From Blautia luti (GTDB lineage Bacteria > Bacillota > Clostridia > Lachnospirales > Lachnospiraceae), in NCBI RefSeq assembly GCF_033096465.1, contig NZ_AP028156.1, positions 3,242,501 through 3,306,500 of the forward strand: a stretch of DNA of 64,000 bases. The letters are read 5' to 3'. This document shows, one piece after another, positions 25,730 through 33,188 of this stretch (positions within the stretch are counted from its first letter, which is position 1; the number at the start of each line of letters is the position of its first letter). The translations under genes were made by a program, and so were the position numbers. The notes beneath the pieces were generated by a model that was not told where the DNA came from, searched no databases, and saw only the letters and a list, made by a program, of their open reading frames with translations.

Positions 25730-27205
25730 TCACCTTATTTTTATATTCATATCGCACAATTCATCATTGGTCGACATAATCTTCTTCGCCATATACACCT
25801 CCATCACAGTTCCTTCTCCCTCTGTGGAAGAAATCTTCAGTCCATATCCCGGTCCGTAATAAAGTGCGATCCTCTCTGATACCGCCGCAAGTCCGAATCC
25901 GGCTCTCTCCCCGGTACGGATTGCTTCCTGTACCTCATGAAGACGTTCCGGCGTCATCCCCTGTCCATTGTCTGTGACTCTCAGCATCATATCCTCTCCC
26001 AGGTCAAATCCTTCTATAAGGATCTTGCCTTTTCCCCGCTTATTCTTGATTCCGTGATAAAGCGCATTCTCAGCAAGGGGCTGCAGGGTAAGCTTGGGAA
26101 CCATGATATTGTCCAATTCTGCCGGAATATTGATCTCGAATTCCAGAATATCCCTGTATCTGGACTGCTGGATCTCCAGATAACTCAGGGTATGGCGTTC
26201 CTCTTCTGACAGAGGAATAATATCTTTTCCTTTGGAAAGGGATGTCCGGAAAAAAACAGACAGGCTTGTGATCATATCCACCGCATCCTGGTCCATTCCC
26301 CCCTCAACCAGCCATACGATGGTATCCAGTGTATTATAGAGAAAATGAGGATTTACCTGTGCCTGGATCAGCTGCAGTTCTGTAAGATGCTGGGCTTCCT
26401 GCTCCTTCCGGACATTTTCCAGAAGTCCTTTGATCCGGCCTGCCATCTTTCTAGTTCCTGCATCCAGCTCCTGGATCTCCACACAGTCAGCAGGCACAGC
26501 GGAAATATTTTTATACTCCCCTTTTCCTACCTTCTTAATATTCTGAAGAATCTCAGAAACCGGTTTGGTAATGCTGTAGGTCAGCCGGAAAGAACGGCGC
26601 AGCAATATGATCACTGACAAAAGAATAACGGCACACATGGTCAGAAGGGTAAGCCGTACATTTCCTGCAAGCTGGGATTCCAGCTGTACCAGCTGGGTCG
26701 CCTCCTGGTAAATATAATTCTGCATTTCCTTTTCAAACAATGTAGTCAGGATCTCTGTATTATTTGCCACGAATTCCTGGCGTTCTTCATAATCTTTGAT
26801 CTCAAGAAGCTGGTTCATCCTTTTTTTTAGGTTGGTAAGATAATTCGTCATATATTTTAAAGAACGCAGACTTTCTTTCTTCGTAGAGGTATTTTTCAGT
26901 TTCTCTACTGTGTCAATGGCTTTATCCACCTGCTCTATGGGAAGGCCATCCCTGCCCTTCCTGCCGATGGTGACATAATAAATATCCATATCCACTTCAT
27001 CTTTGAAACTCATGTCATTGTTGGAATTTCTGTAGTTGGCATTATATTCGGAACTGACTGCCAGATTGTTGGATAACTGATTGTATTTGTTGGTATAGTG
27101 CCAGAAAAAAACAAGAAGCACTATGATCAGAACAGCCATAGGAATCATAGTGCTCAGAAGCATCCACTTCATCTTATTTTCCAGTTTCTCCTGTTTCTCC
27201 TTCAT
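25730..27205 (-). CDS. Sensor histidine kinase, YesM/LytS type
   Basis: A 491-residue membrane kinase: helix near 15-35, an extracellular sensor region to about 190, a second helix (LTLLTMCAVILLSVIILL), a HAMP-like linker, the His_kinase signature QAQVNPHFLYNTLDTIVWL (phospho-accepting His) and a HATPase_c domain with TDNGQGMTPE and AGFGLAAV. This class senses extracellular sugars, often through binding proteins. It lies 3 nt downstream of the response regulator and upstream of the ABC importer, so it very likely controls that importer. Confidence 0.9.
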   Translation of the reverse strand: MKEKQEKLENKMKWMLLSTMIPMAVLIIVLLVFFWHYTNKYNQLSNNLAVSSEYNANYRNSNNDMSFKDEVDMDIYYVTIGRKGRDGLPIEQVDKAIDTVEKLKNTSTKKESLRSLKYMTNYLTNLKKRMNQLLEIKDYEERQEFVANNTEILTTLFEKEMQNYIYQEATQLVQLESQLAGNVRLTLLTMCAVILLSVIILLRRSFRLTYSITKPVSEILQNIKKVGKGEYKNISAVPADCVEIQELDAGTRKMAGRIKGLLENVRKEQEAQHLTELQLIQAQVNPHFLYNTLDTIVWLVEGGMDQDAVDMITSLSVFFRTSLSKGKDIIPLSEEERHTLSYLEIQQSRYRDILEFEINIPAELDNIMVPKLTLQPLAENALYHGIKNKRGKGKILIEGFDLGEDMMLRVTDNGQGMTPERLHEVQEAIRTGERAGFGLAAVSERIALYYGPGYGLKISSTEGEGTVMEVYMAKKIMSTNDELCDMNIKIR

Positions 27206-27208
27206 GGA

Positions 27209-28855
27209 TCAGGCTTCTCCTCTCGTTTTACGATATTCGCTGGGTGTCATGCCCTGGGCCTTTTTGAAAAGGTAGCTGAAGTAGTGGGCATCTTTATATC
27301 CTACTTCTCCTGCGATCTCGCTGGAACGCTTGGAAGTGCAACGTAGAAGTTCCTTGGCCTTGTTCATCCTCAGCTCTGTAAGATATTCAATAAAGGTCTG
27401 CCCCATATTCTGGCTAAAGATCGCACTGAAATGATTGGCGCTGACATTGGCCACATGTGCAGCTTTATTCAGGGAAAGATCTTCATCCATGTAATTCTCA
27501 TCAATAAATTCTACGGCCTTTTTCAGAACACTGCGGTTCTGATTTCCTGCATTCTCATCACGGATGGCAATGGCTTTTTTCAGCAGTTTATCGCAATAGC
27601 TTACTGCCGCTTCCATGGATCTGCCTGTCTGCTCTACGATATCGTCTGTCTCCTCTTCTTCAATTCCTGAAACATCGCATCCCAGTTTTTTCAGGAAAGA
27701 AAGCACCGAAAATCGCACATTCAGCACTACATAGTTCCGGAATACCAGAGATCCCATAGGCTCCTGACCGATGGCGTGGAAATAATCCTGTACAAATCCA
27801 TCCACTTCCTCAGCAAGTCCGCTGCTTAGAAATTTCTGCAGGATTGCCGGATTCAGGGCATTGACATTGACATTTTTCAGCTGGACATTCTCTTCTTTAT
27901 ATGTACTACAGGAATTTTCATTTTCCTCTTCCAGCGTATCATATGCCAGAATATGTCCATCATAAAGATATCGGAAAGAATAGGCTCTCATGGCTGTACG
28001 GTAGCTGTGCCGGATCTGGCTCAGTCTGTCTGCATCCTCTCCCACAGCGATAAACCAGTCTGCATTCTGGCTTGTTTCTTCCATAATATTCCGGACAGCC
28101 TCCACGCAGTCCCGGGTATTTCTGCTGATGGTATCATGCTGTCCCTTTACCAGAATGGCATAACTGAACACCTGATGGCGGAAAAGGATTGCAACCGGAT
28201 GGCTGAGGAAATAATTCTCAATCTTCTTATGTACTTCTGCTTCCCAGTCAGAATCTCCTTCCACAGAACTGTAACTGCTGTCTGAGGTATCCGGTGTGAA
28301 AATAAGGATATTATATGCTTCTGCCACAATATCAAGATTCAGCTTGTCTGCTCTTTTATAAACTTCCTCCAGGTCTGAATCCGCTCTTACCAGGGATTCA
28401 AAGAAATCCCTGCTTGCATTCCGTTCATATTCCTGCATTTCCAGACGGAACTTCTCATAATATTCCTTCTGTGTCTTCTCATGCTCATAACGGTTATGGA
28501 TCTCTACCAGTCTCTCGATAAAGGCATTCTTCGTGATGGGTTTCAGCAGATAGTCTTCCACTCCGATGCTGATGGCCTGTTTAGCATAATTAAAATCATC
28601 ATATCCACTGAGGATCACGATCTTGATATCCGGAAGTTCTTTTTTTACAAGTTTACATAAAGTTAATCCATCCATAAATGGCATTTTTATATCTGTGATC
28701 AGAAGATCCGGTCTGAATTTCAGGATCAGGGGCAATGCCATCTCTCCGTCAGCAGCCTCTCCTGCCAGTTCAAATCCATACTGTTCCCACGGGATCATAC
28801 GCTTGATCGTTTCCCTCACTATAACTTCATCTTCTACCAAAAAGGTTTTCAGCAT
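27209..28855 (-). CDS. AraC-type response regulator, YesN type
   Basis: A 548-residue regulator. The receiver domain has acidic pocket VEDE and phospho-acceptor Asp55 in LLITDIKMPFMDG, with Lys in LLKPI. A long central region of unknown fold follows, then two helix-turn-helices of the AraC type at the C-terminus (SLNKAAHVANVSANHFSAIF and SSEIAGEVGYKDAHYFSYLF). It pairs with the YesM-type kinase just downstream and is expected to activate the YtfQRT-YjfF importer. Confidence 0.92.
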   Translation of the reverse strand: MLKTFLVEDEVIVRETIKRMIPWEQYGFELAGEAADGEMALPLILKFRPDLLITDIKMPFMDGLTLCKLVKKELPDIKIVILSGYDDFNYAKQAISIGVEDYLLKPITKNAFIERLVEIHNRYEHEKTQKEYYEKFRLEMQEYERNASRDFFESLVRADSDLEEVYKRADKLNLDIVAEAYNILIFTPDTSDSSYSSVEGDSDWEAEVHKKIENYFLSHPVAILFRHQVFSYAILVKGQHDTISRNTRDCVEAVRNIMEETSQNADWFIAVGEDADRLSQIRHSYRTAMRAYSFRYLYDGHILAYDTLEEENENSCSTYKEENVQLKNVNVNALNPAILQKFLSSGLAEEVDGFVQDYFHAIGQEPMGSLVFRNYVVLNVRFSVLSFLKKLGCDVSGIEEEETDDIVEQTGRSMEAAVSYCDKLLKKAIAIRDENAGNQNRSVLKKAVEFIDENYMDEDLSLNKAAHVANVSANHFSAIFSQNMGQTFIEYLTELRMNKAKELLRCTSKRSSEIAGEVGYKDAHYFSYLFKKAQGMTPSEYRKTRGEA

Positions 28856-28936
28856 GTCTCTACTCTCCCTTCCCGTATTCTTTTTATAACTTTAATACAG
28901 ATTGAATTATCAGGCAAGTTGTTTTTTTCGACAAAA

Positions 28937-28971
28937 AGGCCCCATCCGGACAGGGAAGCCGGGCAGGGCCT
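28937..28971 (-). terminator. Intrinsic terminator of the radical SAM gene
   Basis: AGGCCC/GGGCCT outer stem (28937-28942 with 28966-28971) with an inner CCGG/CCGG pair, then TTTTTG on the minus strand, 28 nt after the stop. Confidence 0.8.
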
Positions 28972-28998
28972 GATCTACAGGTTGAATGATTTATTAGT

Positions 28999-30342
28999 TT
29001 ATTTTTTCTGGAAAAGTTCCTCTGCCTTTGGTGTCCAGCGTTCTGCATAGGCATCACATTTCGCACAGAGATGCTCTACTGTTTCCGGAGACTGAAGGTC
29101 TGTGGACTTGGCTCCTGTTTTCTCTACCATCTGGCGGAGAAGTTTCGGATTCTCAAGCATCGGGCACGGACGAAGCATGTTTTCATTAAATGGCTGTCCG
29201 TCATGATATGCCATGAAGATCGGGCTCTTCAGTGCTTCAAGCAGAGTGTTCTTATAAATATTGGCATTTGAATAATGGATAAATACACATGGATCAACAT
29301 CGCCGTTTGCATTGATATGCAGGTAACGTCTTCCACCTGCAATACATCCGCCTACATATTCTGCATCGTTCTGGAAATCCATGCTGAAGATGGACTTGGT
29401 CTGACGGAATTTTCTGATCTGGTGGTACATTTTTTCACGCTGCTGCGGGTTCGGCATTAATTCTACTACTGCTTCGTTACCTGTCGGCATGTAATGGAAG
29501 AACCATACGAACAGTGCGCCACAGTCGATAATGTGATCGAAGTATTCTTCGCTGCTGACACTGTCTACGTTTGCAGAAGTATAGCAGGTGGAAACACCGA
29601 ATGGAAGTTTGTGAGATTTCAGAAGTTCCATTGCATGCATAACTTTGTCATAAACACCGTCCCCACGGCGTCCGTCGTTTGCTTCTTCAGAACCTTCCAG
29701 GCTGATGGCAGGTACGAAGTTCTTTACACGGAGCATTTCCTGGCAGAACTCTTCATCGATCAGAGTACCATTGGTAAAGGAAAGGAATTCGCAGTCCGGA
29801 TATTTCTCACAGATACGGATCAGGTCTTTTTTACGTACCAGAGGTTCACCGCCTGTGTAGATGTACATGTATGTTCCAAGTTTTCTTCCCTGTTCTACGA
29901 TAGAGCAGATGGTGTCGAAATCGAGGTTCAGTTTGTGACCGTATTCAGCTGCCCAGCATCCTGTGCAGTGCAGATTACAGGCACTTGTAGGATCCAGAAG
30001 GATCGCCCACGGTACGTTGCAGTTGTTCTTCTCAGATACTTCCTGCTGAATAGCGCTTCCCTTTAAGCTGGCGTTTGTGATGAAGTTTGTAAAGAATGCT
30101 TCACGTACACCCGGATCCAGATCGTAGATTCTCAGGATCAGTTTGTACCAGTTGCTGTTTTTATCCTGAATGGCATTTCTGATGGCATTTCTCTGACCTT
30201 CATACCAGCCGTCCGGAACAACTTTATCGATCAGTTCCATTAATTTCGGTATATTTACTTCAGGATCTTTTTCCAGATAATTTAATCCTGTCTTAACAGC
30301 TGCGATCAGTGCAGCCTGTTTTGCTTTGTCCATGATATTCAT
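28999..30342 (-). CDS. Radical SAM protein of unknown function
   Basis: A 447-residue enzyme. The 4Fe-4S cluster binding Cys triad is Cys122, Cys126 and Cys129 (ACNLHCTGCW), followed by the GGEP-type motif YTGGEPLVRKKDL. The C-terminal third has further Cys (GGCIAGGRR, DPCVFIH, LRPCPML, HLCAKCDAY), suggesting a SPASM-like auxiliary cluster. The first ~100 residues are a helical extension outside the radical SAM barrel. ATG 30342 has GGAGG 9 nt upstream. It lies behind the HdeD-like and TetR genes, with an operator-like palindrome in its leader. Reaction unknown; a peptide or lipid modification is possible but unproven. Confidence 0.85.
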   Translation of the reverse strand: MNIMDKAKQAALIAAVKTGLNYLEKDPEVNIPKLMELIDKVVPDGWYEGQRNAIRNAIQDKNSNWYKLILRIYDLDPGVREAFFTNFITNASLKGSAIQQEVSEKNNCNVPWAILLDPTSACNLHCTGCWAAEYGHKLNLDFDTICSIVEQGRKLGTYMYIYTGGEPLVRKKDLIRICEKYPDCEFLSFTNGTLIDEEFCQEMLRVKNFVPAISLEGSEEANDGRRGDGVYDKVMHAMELLKSHKLPFGVSTCYTSANVDSVSSEEYFDHIIDCGALFVWFFHYMPTGNEAVVELMPNPQQREKMYHQIRKFRQTKSIFSMDFQNDAEYVGGCIAGGRRYLHINANGDVDPCVFIHYSNANIYKNTLLEALKSPIFMAYHDGQPFNENMLRPCPMLENPKLLRQMVEKTGAKSTDLQSPETVEHLCAKCDAYAERWTPKAEELFQKK

Positions 30343-30359
30343 AATCTTTCTCCTCCTTG

Positions 30360-30382
30360 TTGTACTGTACAAAACCTTGTAC
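30360..30382 (-). promoter_or_regulatory. Palindrome TTGTACTGTACAA in the radical SAM leader
   Basis: A perfect 13-bp palindrome (30360-30372) with a third half-site TTGTAC at 30377-30382, abutting the ribosome-binding site of the radical SAM gene. It looks like a repressor site; the binding protein is unknown. Confidence 0.45.
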
Positions 30383-30462
30383 TATATGAAACGGTTTATT
30401 CTTAAATATGCCCGTCCCTTTCTAAATATCATCTGTTTTTTATCATGAATGATCTGCTGCTG

Positions 30463-31053
30463 TCAGCGCTTTTCGAAATCATCCATATCTATAATATCCG
30501 GTCTGCGGTTCTCCAGGATCTTGATCGTATAGATCGCCACACACAGATTCAGGATTCCTTCAAATAAGAACGAAACTCCTACCAGGATCATCATGATCTC
30601 CGCAGCATCAAATGGCCTGATCAGAAGCAGGACTCCCAGAATTCCTGTCAGAACAGCCACCACCAGAATCCTCCACCAGAGGCTCAGCCCGAATCTTTTC
30701 GCATCCATAGACATCTGAATCTTAAACAATGCATCCGCAAGTGTCAGAATCCCAAAGATTGCAAAGATCAGATTCACCACCTGCTCCCTGCGTGCAATAA
30801 TGATCGCGCCCACTGCGATCAGCAGAATTCCGAACGCCAGATCAAACTGGAATGCCAGGCAGTAATAATCTTTGGAAAAATAACCTACGATCTTGATACA
30901 TCCGTATGCAATGAGCATGATCCCGATCAGCGTGCAGAACAGCTTTAAAGAACAATCTGGCCAGATGATCAGACATATTCCCAGGATGACAAATAAAAGC
31001 GACATGATGATATATCCGTTTTTCGCTATTTTTAACTGTCTTATTGCTTCCAT
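30463..31053 (-). CDS. HdeD-family (DUF308) membrane protein
   Basis: A 196-residue protein of six short helices in three pairs, each pair with the Gly-rich pattern seen in HdeD proteins (VILGICLIIWPDCSLK, AVGAIIIARREQVVNL, GVLLLIRPFDAAEIMM). HdeD is linked to acid resistance in E. coli, but the role in Firmicutes is not known. The C-terminus is charged (RRPDIIDMDDFEKR). GAGGG precedes the ATG, and a promoter with an operator-like palindrome is upstream. Likely co-transcribed with the radical SAM gene 120 nt downstream. Confidence 0.8.
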   Translation of the reverse strand: MEAIRQLKIAKNGYIIMSLLFVILGICLIIWPDCSLKLFCTLIGIMLIAYGCIKIVGYFSKDYYCLAFQFDLAFGILLIAVGAIIIARREQVVNLIFAIFGILTLADALFKIQMSMDAKRFGLSLWWRILVVAVLTGILGVLLLIRPFDAAEIMMILVGVSFLFEGILNLCVAIYTIKILENRRPDIIDMDDFEKR

Positions 31054-31076
31054 ACGTACCCTCCTCTCATGTCTGC

Positions 31077-31105
31077 ATTATAGATGTTAAAGCTTTAACA
31101 ATAAA
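31077..31105 (-). promoter_or_regulatory. Promoter with 16-bp palindromic operator for the HdeD-like gene
   Basis: TATAAT (31077-31082, minus strand) with a perfect palindrome TGTTAAAGCTTTAACA at 31085-31100 filling the space where RNA polymerase would contact -35 to -10. The TetR-family gene immediately upstream is the natural repressor candidate. Confidence 0.55.
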
Positions 31106-31117
31106 TAGACAAAAACA

Positions 31118-31146
31118 GGCTGGTGTCCAAATTTCAGACACCAGCC
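31118..31146 (-). terminator. Intrinsic terminator of the TetR gene
   Basis: Perfect 10-bp arms GGCTGGTGTC/GACACCAGCC, 9-nt loop, then TGTTTTTG on the minus strand. Confidence 0.85.
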
Positions 31147-31195
31147 GTAATATTGTTTAAATCCTGCGTATTTTGTATTCTGTTTGATCTTTCTG

Positions 31196-31747
31196 TTAAT
31201 TATTGAGATTATGTAAGAGATCTTTACGCTTTTCCATCAGCTCTGCCATGTCCTGGATCTGCTCGGACAGGTCTTCTTTCATGCCCTGATCCAGCCAGTC
31301 CATCAGAAGACCGATATACAGACATTTATAATATTTGATCAGAAGCATCCTCTCATGATCATCAATCTCCAGACGTTCTGTATTCTTCTCGAAATACCGG
31401 GTAAATACATAACCGGATACTTCATTCATATAATACAGAAATGCATCTCTCTTTACTGAACGGTAAACATTCAGCATCATCCTTCTGTTTGCCTTTACAA
31501 TATCCGCCATCTCTTCCATACATTCCAGAATGGAGTTACTCTCTCTGGGCGAATTCAGGATTTCATCCCATTTTCTTTTCAGGACATATTCCACAACTTC
31601 CGGAATATCATGAAAATGATAATAAAACGTGTTCCTGTTGACACCGCATCTCTCTACGATATCTTTTACCGTAACCTTGGACATGGGCTTCTCATCCAGA
31701 AGCTCGATCAGAGTCCTTGCAATTATATCCTTCGTAAAACCAGACAT
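31196..31747 (-). CDS. TetR/AcrR family transcriptional regulator
   Basis: A 183-residue regulator with the N-terminal TetR helix-turn-helix (VKDIVERCGVNRNTFYYHF at about 27-45) and an all-helical ligand domain of the DhaS-like type. The ATG at 31747 has GAGGGAAGAG just before it. It is a separate unit from the HdeD-like gene because a terminator lies between, but the palindrome in that gene's promoter is a fitting target. Ligand unknown. Confidence 0.85.
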   Translation of the reverse strand: MSGFTKDIIARTLIELLDEKPMSKVTVKDIVERCGVNRNTFYYHFHDIPEVVEYVLKRKWDEILNSPRESNSILECMEEMADIVKANRRMMLNVYRSVKRDAFLYYMNEVSGYVFTRYFEKNTERLEIDDHERMLLIKYYKCLYIGLLMDWLDQGMKEDLSEQIQDMAELMEKRKDLLHNLNN

Positions 31748-31873
31748 TTCTCTTCCCTCAATCACTGCATTTACATATTATGTCATTCATTATCAGGTTC
31801 CTTTGATTTTATGTATTATGCCATAAAGAGGATTTTTTTGCAAGATATGGATTCCACAATTATCTCAGTAACT

Positions 31874-33172
31874 TTATTTTACAGTTACCCTGCATCTGAC
31901 TTTTACATCTCCTGATTTTACAGTTATAGTTACTGTACCTTTTTTCTTCGCCTTGATCACACCTTTGGTACTGACTGTGGCGATTTTGGTATTGCTGGAT
32001 TTATAGGTTATTTTCTCTGTACTGTTTGCAGGCACACGCTGCGGTTTCAGAGTGAAAGATTTTCCTGCCTTAAGTGTCTTATTCGCCGGAACATTCCGTA
32101 TCTGCCGTGTTATTCTGGCAATTGTAAATTTCACATAATTTCTGATCCCGGCCTTTGTAGTGTAATAAATCTTTACATTTCCCGGCTTTGATCCTGCTGT
32201 TACTTTACAGGAGCCGTCTGAGTTCTTATGCACCTTGGCAATGGAAGTGTTACTGCTGGACCAGCTTTTGACAGAATCTGGTCCGGTTATTTCCAAACTG
32301 ATGTCAAAATCCATTCCCAGCTGCATCCATACACTCTCGAAAGAAGGCTGAACTGTAATATACTTCTTGATCTTCTTCTCTCCGCAGCGTGTACATTCTT
32401 TATACTGATATGCTGCAGTAGAAGTTACCTTGTATTTTTTCCACTTTGCATTCTTGTCATATTTGTGGTTTAAAGCCCAGATTATCTCACTGTCCTGCAG
32501 GGACGCCCCACATACTCCGCAGACGATCTCATCTGTATATCCATTTTCCATACAAGTGGCTTTCCTGCCTTTTTTGGTGATCTTTTTAGTATGTGGTAAC
32601 TTCGGGATTTTTTTCGGTTCTTTGATCGTTTTCCCACAAGTCAGACACTCCAGACCTTCTGTCCATCCTGTAGAATAACAGGTGGGTTCTATAGCATTAA
32701 TCACATAAGGATAATCATGGGTAGTATGAGCAGGTTCGATTTCTCCTTTTTCCATAAGAGTCTGGCATTTGCTGCAATACACGTCGCCTGTATAACCTTC
32801 GTGTGCACAGGTGGCCTTTACCACATTTCTTATTTCCTCTGTGTTATGTCCCAGAGGCGGGATGGTTTCTGTATGTGAAATACCACACAGAACACAGGTA
32901 AGCTTTTTCGTCCCCCCGTTCAGGCAGTCAGCAGGTACAACGATCTCTTCCGCATATACATGCTCATGATTACTAACATAATTATCGTAATATTGTTCAG
33001 CATCATTAACATCATTTGTAAATTCAGTGGTTTCAGAATTCTGCTCTGTGTCTGATGTAACTGTTTCCTCTGCAGTAAACAGTTCTGTCGGTTGTGCAGC
33101 CAGTATTCCTGTCGGACTCATAAGCAGGCAGCATGCAGATGCCAGTAATGCCAGTCCCCATTTCTTTTTCAT
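31874..33172 (-). CDS. Secreted protein with CxxC repeats and C-terminal Ig-like (Big_2) domain
   Basis: A 432-residue exported protein. A signal peptide (1-25, cleavage near ILAAQ) is followed by a Thr/Glu-rich linker, then about five repeats of some 40 residues, each with a Cys pair and a downstream His (CVLCG, CSKCQ, CLTCG, CGVCG, CTRCG). The C-terminal region (about 350-432) is a bacterial Ig-like 2 domain (ITYKSSNTKIATVSTKGVIK). No wall-sorting signal or catalytic domain is seen. It may bind metal or be disulfide-linked outside the cell. The GGGGG-rich site 6-7 nt before the ATG serves as ribosome site. Confidence 0.75.
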   Translation of the reverse strand: MKKKWGLALLASACCLLMSPTGILAAQPTELFTAEETVTSDTEQNSETTEFTNDVNDAEQYYDNYVSNHEHVYAEEIVVPADCLNGGTKKLTCVLCGISHTETIPPLGHNTEEIRNVVKATCAHEGYTGDVYCSKCQTLMEKGEIEPAHTTHDYPYVINAIEPTCYSTGWTEGLECLTCGKTIKEPKKIPKLPHTKKITKKGRKATCMENGYTDEIVCGVCGASLQDSEIIWALNHKYDKNAKWKKYKVTSTAAYQYKECTRCGEKKIKKYITVQPSFESVWMQLGMDFDISLEITGPDSVKSWSSSNTSIAKVHKNSDGSCKVTAGSKPGNVKIYYTTKAGIRNYVKFTIARITRQIRNVPANKTLKAGKSFTLKPQRVPANSTEKITYKSSNTKIATVSTKGVIKAKKKGTVTITVKSGDVKVRCRVTVK

Positions 33173-33188
33173 ATAATACCCCCTTTGT

